Positions 23,439 to 33,630 of a stretch of DNA of 64,000 nt are shown piece by piece. Source of the DNA: Amphimedon queenslandica (taxonomy: Eukaryota; Porifera; Demospongiae; Haplosclerida; Niphatidae); the NCBI RefSeq assembly GCF_000090795.2, contig NW_003546246.1:185391-249390 (forward strand), given 5' to 3'. The position numbers and the translations under genes were made by a program. Position 1 is the stretch's first letter, and the number at the start of each line of letters is the position of its first letter. The notes beneath the pieces are model-generated. The model made no database searches. It was not told the origin of the DNA and saw only the letters and a list, made by a program, of their open reading frames with translations.

Positions 23439-24119
23439 NNNNNNNNNNNNNNNNNNNNNNNNNNNNNNNNNNNNNNNNNNNNNNNNNNNNNNNNNNNNNN
23501 NNNNNNNNNNNNNNNNNNNNNNNNNNNNNNNNNNNNNNNNNNNNNNNNNNNNNNNNNNNNNNNNNNNNNNNNNNNNNNNNNNNNNNNNNNNNNNNNNNNN
23601 NNNNNNNNNNNNNNNNNNNNNNNNNNNNNNNNNNNNNNNNNNNNNNNNNNNNNNNNNNNNNNNNNNNNNNNNNNNNNNNNNNNNNNNNNNNNNNNNNNNN
23701 NNNNNNNNNNNNNNNNNNNNNNNNNNNNNNNNNNNNNNNNNNNNNNNNNNNNNNNNNNNNNNNNNNNNNNNNNNNNNNNNNNNNNNNNNNNNNNNNNNNN
23801 NNNNNNNNNNNNNNNNNNNNNNNNNNNNNNNNNNNNNNNNNNNNNNNNNNNNNNNNNNNNNNNNNNNNNNNNNNNNNNNNNNNNNNNNNNNNNNNNNNNN
23901 NNNNNNNNNNNNNNNNNNNNNNNNNNNNNNNNNNNNNNNNNNNNNNNNNNNNNNNNNNNNNNNNNNNNNNNNNNNNNNNNNNNNNNNNNNNNNNNNNNNN
24001 NNNNNNNNNNNNNNNNNNNNNNNNNNNNNNNNNNNNNNNNNNNNNNNNNNNNNNNNNNNNNNNNNNNNNNNNNNNNNNNNNNNNNNNNNNNNNNNNNNNN
24101 NNNNNNNNNNNNNNNNNNN
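23439..24119. other. Assembly gap (681 N)
   Basis: Unsequenced. Bordered on the left by the satellite and on the right by sequence leading to the second copy of the hAT end. Any apparent reading frame across it is meaningless. Confidence 0.99.
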
Positions 24120-24216
24120 GTTGATTTGCGTCACGAGTAGGATTTTCATTTCGTATTTTCGTTGGTCGTTCGGAATCCTACTTCATCTTGTTTTTTTAAA
24201 TTTTTTATGTTCTTGT

Positions 24217-24395
24217 ATCACTTAAAGTTGGAGGGGCTAAGCCCTCCTTCAATGAAAGTTGGGGGGCTTAAGCCCCTCCTGCCCCTCCTGTTCCTACCCC
24301 TATGGTCTGTGAAATGGATACATGTACACATAGGCGGCGGAACATAATTAATTTGGGGGGGGGGCTGAACACCAATAATTTTATTAAAATGGGTG
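24217..24395. repeat. Sequence duplicated across the gap, right copy
   Basis: Matches 22950-23128, including the hAT right end CCTACCCCTATG, the flank GTCTGTGAAATGGATACATG and CACATAGGCGGCGGAAC. Sequence diverges after GGGTG at 24395. Confidence 0.7.
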
Positions 24396-26317
24396 TAGTC
24401 CTATGCAAAAATGGCTGCTGTTTTTTTTGTTGTTGGGTTTAGACTGGTTTTTTTGTCTTTTTCTCTAAATAAAAGGAAGAAATGATGACTGCAGGTCTAG
24501 TTTTACTGCCGCCAATGCATGTACATGTAAGTCCTAATATTTAATTGAATTAGATTCAAACCGTGGCACTAATGGAAATGGATACATGTGCATGTACTGT
24601 ACCATTATACATCATAGTGTATGTACATGTGTATCAGAATAATGTTGATGAGAGAATAGATTGAATGAGAAAACTTGAAATAATGAGGAGTAAGTGAGAG
24701 TGACGGAGGGATCTTAGCTTTTATTTCATGTGCTCCTCCTATTAGCTATACTGCATGGACAGTATTTGTCTTCATAACACTGTGCATTAATTTATGCATG
24801 TACATATACATGTGTATTTTAGGCAGTAGCCTATATCGTATAGCTGGAAATATTTGCTGGAATTTAATTTTGCTGTTTGCTGTTCATCATAAAAATGCAT
24901 AATTTAATTCCGCAAAGCATTATTAGTAATAGGTGTATCAACAGTACACGCCTACACTAGCAAAATTAAATTCCACAAACATTAAAAATAGCTATATACA
25001 TGTACATGTAGGTACAAAATCGTAAAATATAATTCCCACAAACTTTTCTAGCTATGCGGTATGTAGGATTGAGGTTGGTTTTTCAAGATGGTGGCTGTTT
25101 TTGTGATTTTTAAGCTCTTATAACTCTTTTTTTACATTATACAGCCTTATAAATTGCTTAGATGAAGTTTCCTTTACTGAGCAATTCACCTGGTACCTTT
25201 AAAGTGGACTGTAATGTAGCAGACTCTCTTCTGGAGAATAGGTCTAAATTCAAATTTCTGCAAAATTCTTCGACTTTTTTCTTTTACTTCTATCAATATG
25301 GATATCTTTAAACCAGAAAACAGTCAAGTTGGCTTTCACATCATTTTTTTGTACATCAGTGAAGGACCAGAAATCCAGACAAAATGCAGCTACAGACGCC
25401 GCATAGGTTTGTGGTTTGATGCCATTTTAGTTTATGTGCATGTGATTGGCATGAATATAATTAACCTAGCTACTTCCTTGTATCTATAGTTAACTATTTA
25501 ATTTGTTATGATCCATGAAAACTGTATACATGTACCTAAGCACGGGCACACACAGTTTCAAGGAAAAGTGATAGAAAAACAGGAAACATTTTTCTCCATG
25601 TATACATGTACATATGTATTCTAACTATTTTTTCTCCATTTTTTTCATTTTTTCACTTGTTTCTTTTCTTCCCTCCCTTTCTGAGATCCTTTTCATATCC
25701 TTTATGCATATCTCTCCCTCCCTCTCTTTCTATTATAGTCTCTCCTATATGTCAGGAAGGTTTGAGTCTCTTCACTTTAATGTCATCCTCTTAATTAAAT
25801 GAATGTGACATGTGATGTTAGTCAGGTGATGTTGTGTAGGTAAGGATCACTAGTGGGTACCTGGTGGAGTGAGGCGAGGTGTGGCCAGAAAGGAAGTTGT
25901 GATGATGAAATTAAAGCTATATTATGCTACCTCCTGGGTAAGAATATTAATGTGTCTTTTTAATAAATACTGTATAGTATAAATTTATATGTATGACATA
26001 ATTATTTTTATAAACAGCCAATGCCACTTTCATTTTTAATGTGTTTACCCAGTAACCATTTGAAAGAATAAAAATTGTAGTAATAGATTTTTGTTGCTTT
26101 CATCTCGTAAATTTTTCTAAAAATTTGGCATATTTTTCACTGTTTCCAACTTGACATGTGTACATGGACACACGTAGCTCCAAAATTTAGTGATGAGAAT
26201 TAGTTTAAATATTTTACACAGCATGAGAATGCAATGTACATGTACATTACATTACATGTATTTATGTTTTTTGTATTAAAATTAGTAATAAATATTTTAA
26301 AGTCTATTTTGTCAATA
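24396..26317. other. Intergenic, repeat-rich, no supported gene
   Basis: Contains scattered ACATGTA runs, a GCAAAATTAAATTCCACAAA motif near 24960 (also near 3127), and a pyrimidine-rich tract at 25620-25740. Short frames here have no recognisable domain. Confidence 0.45.
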
Positions 26318-26512
26318 AACCAATTCAATTACACACTCTCTCTCTCAGAGGTTCCCTGTCATGGACTGGTGATATGTAGTGGGTCAATATTACAGTGGGA
26401 CCCACGTCTACCAGGAGACTATTAGACCACACCCAGGAGGTCTGTGGGATTCAATAGTCACCAAATCATCAGCAACTGGTGGCAAGAGGAAATGATAATA
26501 TAGTGAGTTTAT
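26318..26512 (+). repeat. Duplicated module A, copy 2
   Basis: Same order as 21800-21990: pyrimidine tract, CAG, AGGTTCCCTGTCATGGACTG, GGTCAATATTACAGTGGGAC, CCAGGAGGTCTGTGGGATTCA, then ATAGTGAGTTTAT. Small indels shift the frame relative to copy 1, so a conserved protein is unlikely. Confidence 0.6.
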
Positions 26513-26519
26513 GATTTTG

Positions 26520-26940
26520 TATTGGTTCCAAAATCACTTTCAATATTTTTATTATATTTTCTGATATAATATGTATGTATTGATGGCCTTAATTATGCTG
26601 TGTAGAAAATTTCAGCTGTTTTTGAAAAGTCATAGTACTTTTTGAGTCATGAGCATTTTAAAAATAGGCCAAAAATACCCAAGGGCCAAGGCTACATGTA
26701 TATAGCCCATGCTTTTGTCCAAAAAATGGCTCTGAAATCACCCCAAATTTTTATTACATTTTCTGATACATTTATTTATGTCCTTATGCTATGTAGAAAG
26801 TTTGAGCTGTTTCCGACAAATAATTTTTGAGTTATTAGCATTTCTAATGAGCAAATTTTTAAAGAAACACATAGGCTGTATATAGCCTATTCCTTTTACA
26901 AGAAATGGTTAGGAAATCACCACAAATTAATTTTACGTTT
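26520..26940. repeat. ~170-bp diverged tandem repeat, cluster 2
   Basis: At least two units and part of a third share the core AAATGGCT, ATTTTTATTACATTTTCTGA, CTTATGCT, GTAGAAAGTTTGAGCTGTTT and GTTATTAGCA with the units at 22020-22330. It follows module A in the same order as in cluster 1, so module and repeat were copied together. Confidence 0.55.
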
Positions 26941-27194
26941 TTTGAATTGTGAGTTCTGGCCATTTTTAAACTAAGGCAATTTTTGAAAAGTTATTTCAAA
27001 ATCACTCTTAATTATTGTGTTTTTACCTTTGTAACTTAAGTATTGATCAATGGTGTACATGTATCAAGTTCCCTAAAGTCTGTTTTATTATCATATATCG
27101 GCTATTTTGTATATATTTCAATGCATGAAAAGTGGTGTAAACATAAAGTTCAATGATGGAATAATTCAGAAGCCATTTATATTCCAAAAATATT

Positions 27195-27341
27195 TTACTT
27201 CTTATTATTTCCATCAACCACCTGGTCTGGTAAGTAAATTGAAGCATTTGCTGACTTCTCTGCTTCTGAATCAACCTTAGCAACACTTTTAACTTGCAAA
27301 GAAGGCTCTTTAGCCTTTGATTTAGAATAGAATGAAGCCAT
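27195..27341 (-). CDS. Possible small protein or last exon, 48 residues
   Basis: ATG at 27341 opens MASFYSKSKAKEPSLQVK and continues with a charged, hydrophilic composition to DQVVDGNNKK and a TAA at 27195. The composition is more protein-like than its AT-rich surroundings, but I recognise no family and see no intron or partner exon. It could be a small gene, a gene's last exon or chance. Confidence 0.22.
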   Translation of the reverse strand: MASFYSKSKAKEPSLQVKSVAKVDSEAEKSANASIYLPDQVVDGNNKK

Positions 27342-27520
27342 GGATAGTTATGAAACCACGTGTTCATAACAATTGCACAATACCACATATCTTCCATTCC
27401 TTTTTACCTGTGTTTTTAAATTTCATTATAATATATTTACTTTTGCAATGGATTGCTTCTTCTGAAATTATTAATTAATGCATTGAAATATACCTAATAT
27501 ACGGTATTTATATGTTGTAG

Positions 27521-27663
27521 AGTCTTTTTGGATACTTTGTCATTGGGCTTGAGGTTCCCTCTTATCATTTGTAGTGTGTACTTCAGTACTAGTTCTCAAG
27601 ATACACCCACTCACTGGCATCAGAGGATATTCTTCCTCAATGAACCCGTACAAGTTCAAACAG
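27521..27663 (+). pseudogene. Orphan exon of a PRMT6-like arginine methyltransferase
   Basis: Follows TATGTTGTAG and ends ACAG before GTGGGT. One frame encodes YFSTSSQDTPTHWHQ and RIFFLNEPVQVQT. The THW(K/H)Q block and the LNEPVQV strand are typical of the C-terminal beta-barrel of protein arginine methyltransferases, closest from memory to PRMT6. The start of the exon reads as a PRMT-like GYFVIGLEV only in another frame, suggesting a shift near 27560. The SAM-binding Rossmann half and later barrel exons are not found nearby, so this is probably a detached fragment. Confidence 0.5.
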
Positions 27664-28624
27664 GTGGGTCTGGTTTAAGACTAATGTACTCATCACTGTC
27701 TATACTTATTAATTAAGTGAAGGACAAGTCAGTGTATTAAATACTGTTTGTCTGTATATGTACATGTACATGTACAATGCACATCACTCTTAATTAGGAT
27801 CTGTTTTGCTTTCCCCGCCTAGGTTTTTCTGCCTGTACTTCTCACTCCTGTCGTCATTGTGGGGCTTCTGTATGTAGTCTGGACCTTGTGGTCTTTTGTG
27901 TAAGAAGGGAGGTATGCATTTCAATTAGTATTCTGGGAACGAGAATGCCTTTCTGTCACTCTCCATTAGGGGAATGCTCTTTGATGATGGACATTTTACG
28001 TTTTACATTTTTTGACTTTTGTTGTTTAGTTATGTTCTACTGTAAAATTTCATTTACTGCCTTAAAAATATGTTTCTGTTTTCTTCTTTACATTATTCCC
28101 ATTCTCCTCCAAGTGTCAAGTACTGTTGTCATCGACTGAGTTGGGGACTTGGGGTGGTCTCCTTACTTGATCCTATAAATTATTAAATTAATCAAAACAA
28201 TCTTTCATTGAAAAGCATTGATTCCCTCACCTTTATCTCTCTTTGTATTCATTAAGGAAGATAGGATATCTTGCTTTATCCTCAATTTTAGAGACATTGC
28301 CGACTTTAAAAACATTACAAATACAATCCATCAGCAGCAGTGTACACTAAATCCATTTTACAACAAATGTATGTACATGTACATTGTAATGTACCAATAA
28401 TTTTTTCATGCAAATGTTCCTATCTTTTATCCTGCATCTTGATTAATGCCCTTATTAAAAACATTCAAGTCTAACATGCATAAGAATTGCTATAATTTTA
28501 ACTGGATAACTAATCTGATAATTTCAACTTTTATACACAAACAAAATGTAAATCACAACATAAATATAAATGGTTACTGAGAGTCTGAGACAATATAAAA
28601 TATACAGTTAATAAATCAAGGACA
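27664..28624. other. Intergenic, PRMT fragment to two-pass membrane gene
   Basis: Contains an ACATGTAC run at 27758-27775 and a hydrophobic reading frame at 27823-27902 (VFLPVLLTPVVIVGLLYVV) between an AG and a GT; I do not consider this enough to call an exon. This is also the 3' flank of the minus-strand gene. Confidence 0.4.
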
Positions 28625-31600
28625 TTATAAAAAGCATTTGCAATTTTTGTATATTTTACGACATGATACACAAATAAGAACAATGGCAGCTACTACAGAG
28701 AATATAGAAATTATGCCAAGAAGGATGCCAGCTCCACTTAATATGAATCGAATTCTCTTGTACGATAAGTATGTCATGTCACTGGGACTGGGTACTTCAC
28801 CTGGTGGTGTCCTTCTTCCCGGGAATCGGGCTATAATACAGTTTTTGAATTGTGTCGAAGGAGAAGTATTTACTCTACATTGATTTTCAATATGATTCAG
28901 TGTGCAGACTGATTTTCTATCTTTTAATTTATAATAGTTCTCTTGCCCATCTCGTTCATAAGTAAACCAGCTCACATGTCCTTTTATAAGCTCAATAATA
29001 ATGAATATGTATGAGGATCGTCTCATTTCTTTGCTTGTAAGGTCGAATCTCCAATCTTGAAGGTCTGCAGTTGAATTTTTAATAGAAAGAGACTCTAGAG
29101 AACCTGACTCTTTGAGGTAGCTTTGAAAAGATGCTGCACTATCAAATACAGTTGCCCTGACTGTAGTTTCTCCAGGAACAAATTCTGAGAAATGAAAATT
29201 AAAACTGATAAATGCCGAAGGTGAATCCACTAGATAAAGGTATTGTTCCAAGATGCACTTATTACCGTAGATTGAGCAGTTGCTAAAAAACAATTTTCCT
29301 GTTGAGGCAACTTCAGACACTTGGGTTGAAGCATTCTCTGTGCCATCAAGGGGCCACTGTCTGCTGCTAATGGAGTCAATAAGTTCCTCATGAGAAATCA
29401 TAACCAATTGCAGCGAGCCATTCAAACTCGATATTGAATTGCCCGTTTTGTTGTACAAATGAAATGCCATCGTCTTTAGCAACCACCACGTGGCAGAGCA
29501 GCTTATTAGGACATTGTCTCCTTTAACCACTAGTTCTGATCCACCATGCTGGAAAGATAATGCAAATGCAGAGACGCCTACTGCCAGCAGGAAGAAAACT
29601 CCAGCCAATACAAGTAAAACAACTATGAAGGACGCTCTTCTTTTTCCTACATGATGATCATAAAGATACAAGAATAAATCTGCTGTGGAAAAACTTCAGT
29701 ATAATTCTACATGTACATGTACATCTGTATAAATTGACTTAAGGGTCTTTTGATCAAAATAATAATTTGCAATTGCACATACACACAAGTGTAAAATGAA
29801 GTAAAGTATGAATACCATACAGGATTAATATTGGCGATGGGCGGTTAATGAGGAAATCATCAATATAAAGTCCACCATTTTGTTTAAATCTGAGCATGCT
29901 TAATGGCACATGGCACAAAATTGCCAAATAAAATTTGCCAATTCCTTTCCAAATTCACCAAATAATACTCTTGCCAATAAATCATCTTGTACGGTATTTG
30001 GTGAACAAATTTGCAACAATCCCAAAAACAGATCTTTTTCAGGTAGCAATAAGTGTTATTCATTTTAAGTATAATTTTTAAAAATTATTCCTGAATAGAG
30101 AAGCTTCAACTAAGTTTTCCATACTTGATTTCCACTTTCTTAATCTATACACATGTACGTGTAGCCTCTTAGGCTATTAATTGAGGCTCTATTTAAGAGT
30201 ACACACTCAGTATGTATCGGGCTTATACATGTTGTACATGTATTTTTCGATTTTGCAAGTTGTTTCAAAATTTGAGAATTACATGTGTACATACATGTAT
30301 ATATGGCACTGTTTAAAATGGTGTTGAAAAAAATTCCATATTTTAAATTTAAAAACTTTTATTTTGTCAATATTTGGCAAGTTTAATTTCATGACGATAA
30401 CTTACATGTAACTACATGTATGAGAAAATGCAAAATTTAATTTCACGAAACTCCAAAATACAAAATTTAATACTTTAAAAATATTATGGAGTAACATTCA
30501 AGGGTCCAAAATTTCATTTTCTCCAAAATTACCTTAAAAGCTATTAAGCTAATATTTGTGGCTAAAAATACACGTAATCATGGCAAACTGAACAAAGATT
30601 CTGGCTTTTCCACTGCATGGCTTGAAAATTAGAGATGCACCGATAATCGAATTGGCACTTCAGATCTGGGCTTATCGGCCTGTTTTCATTATAGTATTAT
30701 TAGTTTTTTGCATGCACCTTGGGATAAACATGTAGCAACACATTAATTGTAAGACATTAAGAGCTAGAAAAATGTCAAAAATGATTCTATAATTGGAAGG
30801 CCAGCAGGACAATAAATTTGCAAGTGTATAAGTATATCTGTGCCTAATAGGTAGGACAGAAAATATTGGTTTGGTACATGTGTATCGGTATATATTTCCC
30901 ATGAAATATTGGCAAAAAGCCATATCGGTGCATCTTTATTGACAACAGTAGTTACAGCACTGCATGGCCTGTTAATTACATGTACAGTGTACAGTTTCAA
31001 TCCATGCATAGTTGCTAGGGGTTGAAATTTTCATGGATAAAAATGCACTATGAAATTAATAAAACTTAATACTGTATAGTGGGCTTTATTAAAATTTGAC
31101 GAAAACAGTAAAACAATTTCCTTGATTGATGAGTTTTAACTTGACAAATAAAAAAATTTGTGCCTTCGCATACACGTGGTACGAAGTACAAATTTTTTGC
31201 TGGTTATAAAATTTGACATTTTATTTTAAATCGTCAATTCGTCAAAATAAAACCTTCGTCAATAAATCCCACTATACTTATCACTACAATAAATACTAAC
31301 CACACAGCATGTACAGTACACTACTGCACATGTAAAAATGTCATACATGTACATGTACTAATGTTTAGCACTGTAGCTCACTGCAAAAACTAAGCAATTG
31401 ATCGGTGGGAACAAAATTAATTATTAAGCCACTGTGCTTGTGTATAAAAATCCGTTTAAACTTTATCTAGACACATTGACGACACTGTAATCAATTTTAA
31501 AATCTGCATGTATGGTGTATATACATGTACATGTACATGTAGTTCATTTTTATTTGTAAACTTATTATTGCAGTACAATAAAAATACCTTGATTCACAGT

Positions 31601-33257
31601 AACGGTCTGCCGCTGTATCAATGAGGAAGATTCACTAAATTTACTACTTATTGATGCATCTTCTACACGTACTTCATCTGATACAGGAGGCATGGGGTGA
31701 ACTTGCCCATGTAATAAGCACTGTTTATCTAATGTGAAGAGGTAGGAATTTATTGCAAAAATTTAGACAGGTGTTATATCCATTACAAAATGTTGTAAAG
31801 GTTGCCATGATTGTGTAGCCAATAATGCCAATTTATAATGAAAAGTTAAAATAAATTTACATAAATGAGTTGTGTAGATATATTGAAAAAAATGGGAGTA
31901 GATTTGAATATCGTTAGGTACTAAAGCCTTATAAAAGGAATTTAATTTAACAGAGTAAAGCTCAAAAGTTTGGATGCTGTAGCATTAATAGAATCTTATA
32001 ATAATGTCACCATTTTGATATTTTAATTATACAATGAACTCATTGAGTGATATCGCTGATGAGAATAATTTCTGCCTTATATCGACCTCTAGATCTGTGA
32101 ATGAAGAAGCACATGAAAATCGTTATTTTTGAGAACGGTATCCATATATGCATAAAACATTAAAGGACTTCTTTGACTGGTCTGGAAATTTTTCTACAGT
32201 ACAAGCTAGGCGAAAAAAAGCTAAGTAGCATAAGTAGTATGCAGGTAGTTCGTAGGTAGTTATTTTACTTCGCTACTCTTCACTGTGCTACGCCTAGGAA
32301 ATATTGCAGTACCGCCCAGTCACATGTTCTGTAGTAGCAAGTGCTCACATGCTCCAGAGGCTCTTAAAGGACTAAATTGAGGATGCTTCTCTTGGCTGTC
32401 TTTGCTCTCCAAGTTCATCTCTACTGCTGCTCTCTGCCTTTAGAAGGCCGTTTAGGAGGCTCTTCGCTTGATTCACCATCGAGCTACTGTCCTACTGCTG
32501 ACCACGTGCACTACTACTACTGATGAGTTTGTACATGCACAACGAAGGAGCAGCAAACTACATGTACCTGCACAAAAGTAAAGTATGTACTTAGCTTTTT
32601 TTCCCACTGTACTGTAGCTTCAAAAGTTGGCTAGAAAAAAATGGGTACTTGCATTTCATAAAACAGACTTGGTGCAATGAGCAGCTGATTCTTTATTTTA
32701 TTACACAATGTACACTTGCAGCTTGCTTTATGCTTTTGCCCATTGACGCTCCATAGTAACTTGCTGTCCATTGAGCTTATTTCTTTATGCCTATTACCCT
32801 AATTACTCTAGTGACATAATTCATTCTTAGCTCTAGAGGTCTATAGCACCACTGTATATATTTTACATGTAATTAAAGGTCCAAGCTTGTATTAAGCGAC
32901 TCAGGACAATAAAATTGAGGCGGTCCAAGGCCAGATTTGTAGTAAACTACACAGGCGGCTATGAGTAAAATGACAACTGACATGCAACTCACTAATGCAT
33001 GCATACAATACTAATAGTTTAAGTTGTTTTACCATCAACTTCATAGTCGTGATCGAGGTCTTGGTACGACGGAGATGAAAAAATAATAGGATTAGAGGAA
33101 TGTGGGGTTGCAGGCTGGATACTTTGACCTGAAAATGACACACCGTTACAATTTTCAAAATATCAAGCCAAATAAACTCACAGCTGGTATGCCCTGAACC
33201 AAAAACATAGTGAATCCCTTCCTGATCGTGATTTTCTTCTGAACAAGCTAGAGCCAT
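28625..33257 (-). CDS. Two-pass membrane protein of unknown function
   Basis: Four exons join in phase 1: 33257-33182, 33128-33033, 31728-31588 and 29682-28625 (1371 nt, 456 residues). The first 104 residues (MALACSEENHDQEGIHYV...) are hydrophilic, contain SYQDLDHDYEVD, and have no signal peptide, so the N-terminus should be cytosolic. A membrane helix lies at about 123-147 (FIVVLLVLAGVFFLLAVGV). A roughly 260-residue luminal or extracellular domain follows with several N-glycosylation sites (NKTG, NGSL, NCS, NSTA) and paired cysteines, then a second helix near 413-440 (ILSGAGILLGIISIFSVVAAI) and a short basic, Cys-rich tail. I recognise no family. The large introns carry three MITEs. The first two exons are copied head-to-head at 33398-33546. 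Confidence 0.75.
30630..30938. mobile_element. hAT-like MITE in intron 3
   Basis: Ends TAGAGATGCACCGATAATC and CCATATCGGTGCATCTTTA are inverted repeats of the AGATGCACCGAT type, common at hAT element ends. Flanks TTGAAAAT and TTGACAAC match at 6 of 8 positions, a decayed 8-bp target duplication. No transposase. It lies inside the third intron of the two-pass membrane gene. Confidence 0.6.
31077..31274. mobile_element. 198-bp TA-target MITE in intron 3
   Basis: Terminal repeats TAGTGGGCTTTATT / AATAAATCCCACTA with TA on each side (31075-31076, 31275-31276). The interior contains further complementary segments such as AATTTGACGAAAAC near the left end and TTCGTCAAAATAAAA near the right. Non-coding, Tc1/mariner-type by its target. 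Confidence 0.65.
32197..32614. mobile_element. TA-target MITE in intron 2
   Basis: Left CAGTACAAGCTAGGCGAAAA and right TTTTTTTCCCACTGTACTG are imperfect inverted repeats that continue into a shared AAAGCTAAGTA, with TA on both sides. The interior is GC-richer than the surroundings. No transposase. It lies in intron 2 of the two-pass membrane gene. Confidence 0.5.
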
Positions 33258-33546
33258 GGTTAGCTAGTTATTGAATTTGAGCCTTTTTTGAGGGGATTTA
33301 CCCATAAACCGTATATCTTAGTGATCTTAATCTACGGTTTATGGGGAAATCCCCGAAATAGAGCTAACTGTAGTAACTAATCCAGCTCGAACTAATCATG
33401 GCTCAAAGTCAAAGTCAGGACGGGATTCACTTTGTTTTTGGTTCAATGCATATCAGCTGTAGCCTGTAAGTTTATTTGGCTGGATATTTTGAAAATTCTA
33501 ACGGTCTGTCATTTTTAGGCCAAAGTATTGAGCCTGCAACGCCACC
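33101..33546. repeat. Inverted duplication of promoter and first two exons
   Basis: Two arms of about 220 bp meet near 33322. Each contains, reading outward, an ATG exon (GIHYVFGSGHTSC on the left, GIHFVFGSMHISC on the right), intron 1 (both contain GTTTATTTGGCT, GATATTTTGAAAATT and AACGGT) and the start of exon 2 (CAAAGTAT, GCCTGCAAC). At the centre, GGGGATTTACCCATAAACC faces an almost exact reverse complement. Intron sequence is as similar as exon sequence, so the duplication is recent. Confidence 0.8.
33258..33397. promoter_or_regulatory. Candidate shared bidirectional promoter
   Basis: This 140-bp interval lies between two divergent ATG codons and contains the palindrome at 33295-33355 (ACCCATAAACCGTA / TACGGTTTATGGGG). 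As the only sequence between the start codons it must hold the promoter of the leftward gene. Activity toward the right is inferred from symmetry only. Confidence 0.45.
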
Positions 33547-33630
33547 GTGGGAGGCTACTAGTCTAAACTTTCGGTGTCTTGAACTCTTGAATGGCTTGAC
33601 CTCGGATTTGACTGGCTATATGTAGTAAGT
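33398..33630 (+). pseudogene. Head-to-head partial copy of the two-pass membrane gene
   Basis: ATG at 33398 opens MAQSQSQDGIHFVFGS, matching exon 1 of the leftward gene. A 7-bp insertion before the donor (GTAGCCT ahead of GTAAGT) changes the intron phase, so exon 2 (from 33520, SIEPATPPWEA) no longer joins in frame unless an older GT is used. Similarity to the parent ends at about 33546. The frame from there stays open to TATATG and then meets a TAG or a GTAAGT donor. No membrane exon is found rightward. Probably a truncated copy. Confidence 0.55.

Noticed and set aside
23398-24225. Long apparent reading frames across the gap on both strands
   Set aside because: They consist almost entirely of unknown bases.
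21800-26512. Module A copies considered as two exons of one protein family
   Set aside because: The two copies do not share an open frame; one has a stop early in the frame that is open in the other.
27823-27902. Hydrophobic exon-like segment (VFLPVLLTPVVIVGLLYVV)
   Set aside because: Has an AG before and a GT after, but no phase partner, start or family; a chance frame in T-rich DNA is as likely.
28638-28883. Plus-strand frame opposite the two-pass membrane gene
   Set aside because: Shadow of the real minus-strand exon.
30672-31009. Two minus-strand frames of about 80 residues
   Set aside because: They lie within or across the hAT-like MITE in an intron and show no domain.
32901-33257. 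A 118-residue minus-strand frame starting at the same ATG as the two-pass membrane gene
   Set aside because: It reads through the GTGAGT donor into intron 1; the spliced model joins four exons in phase.
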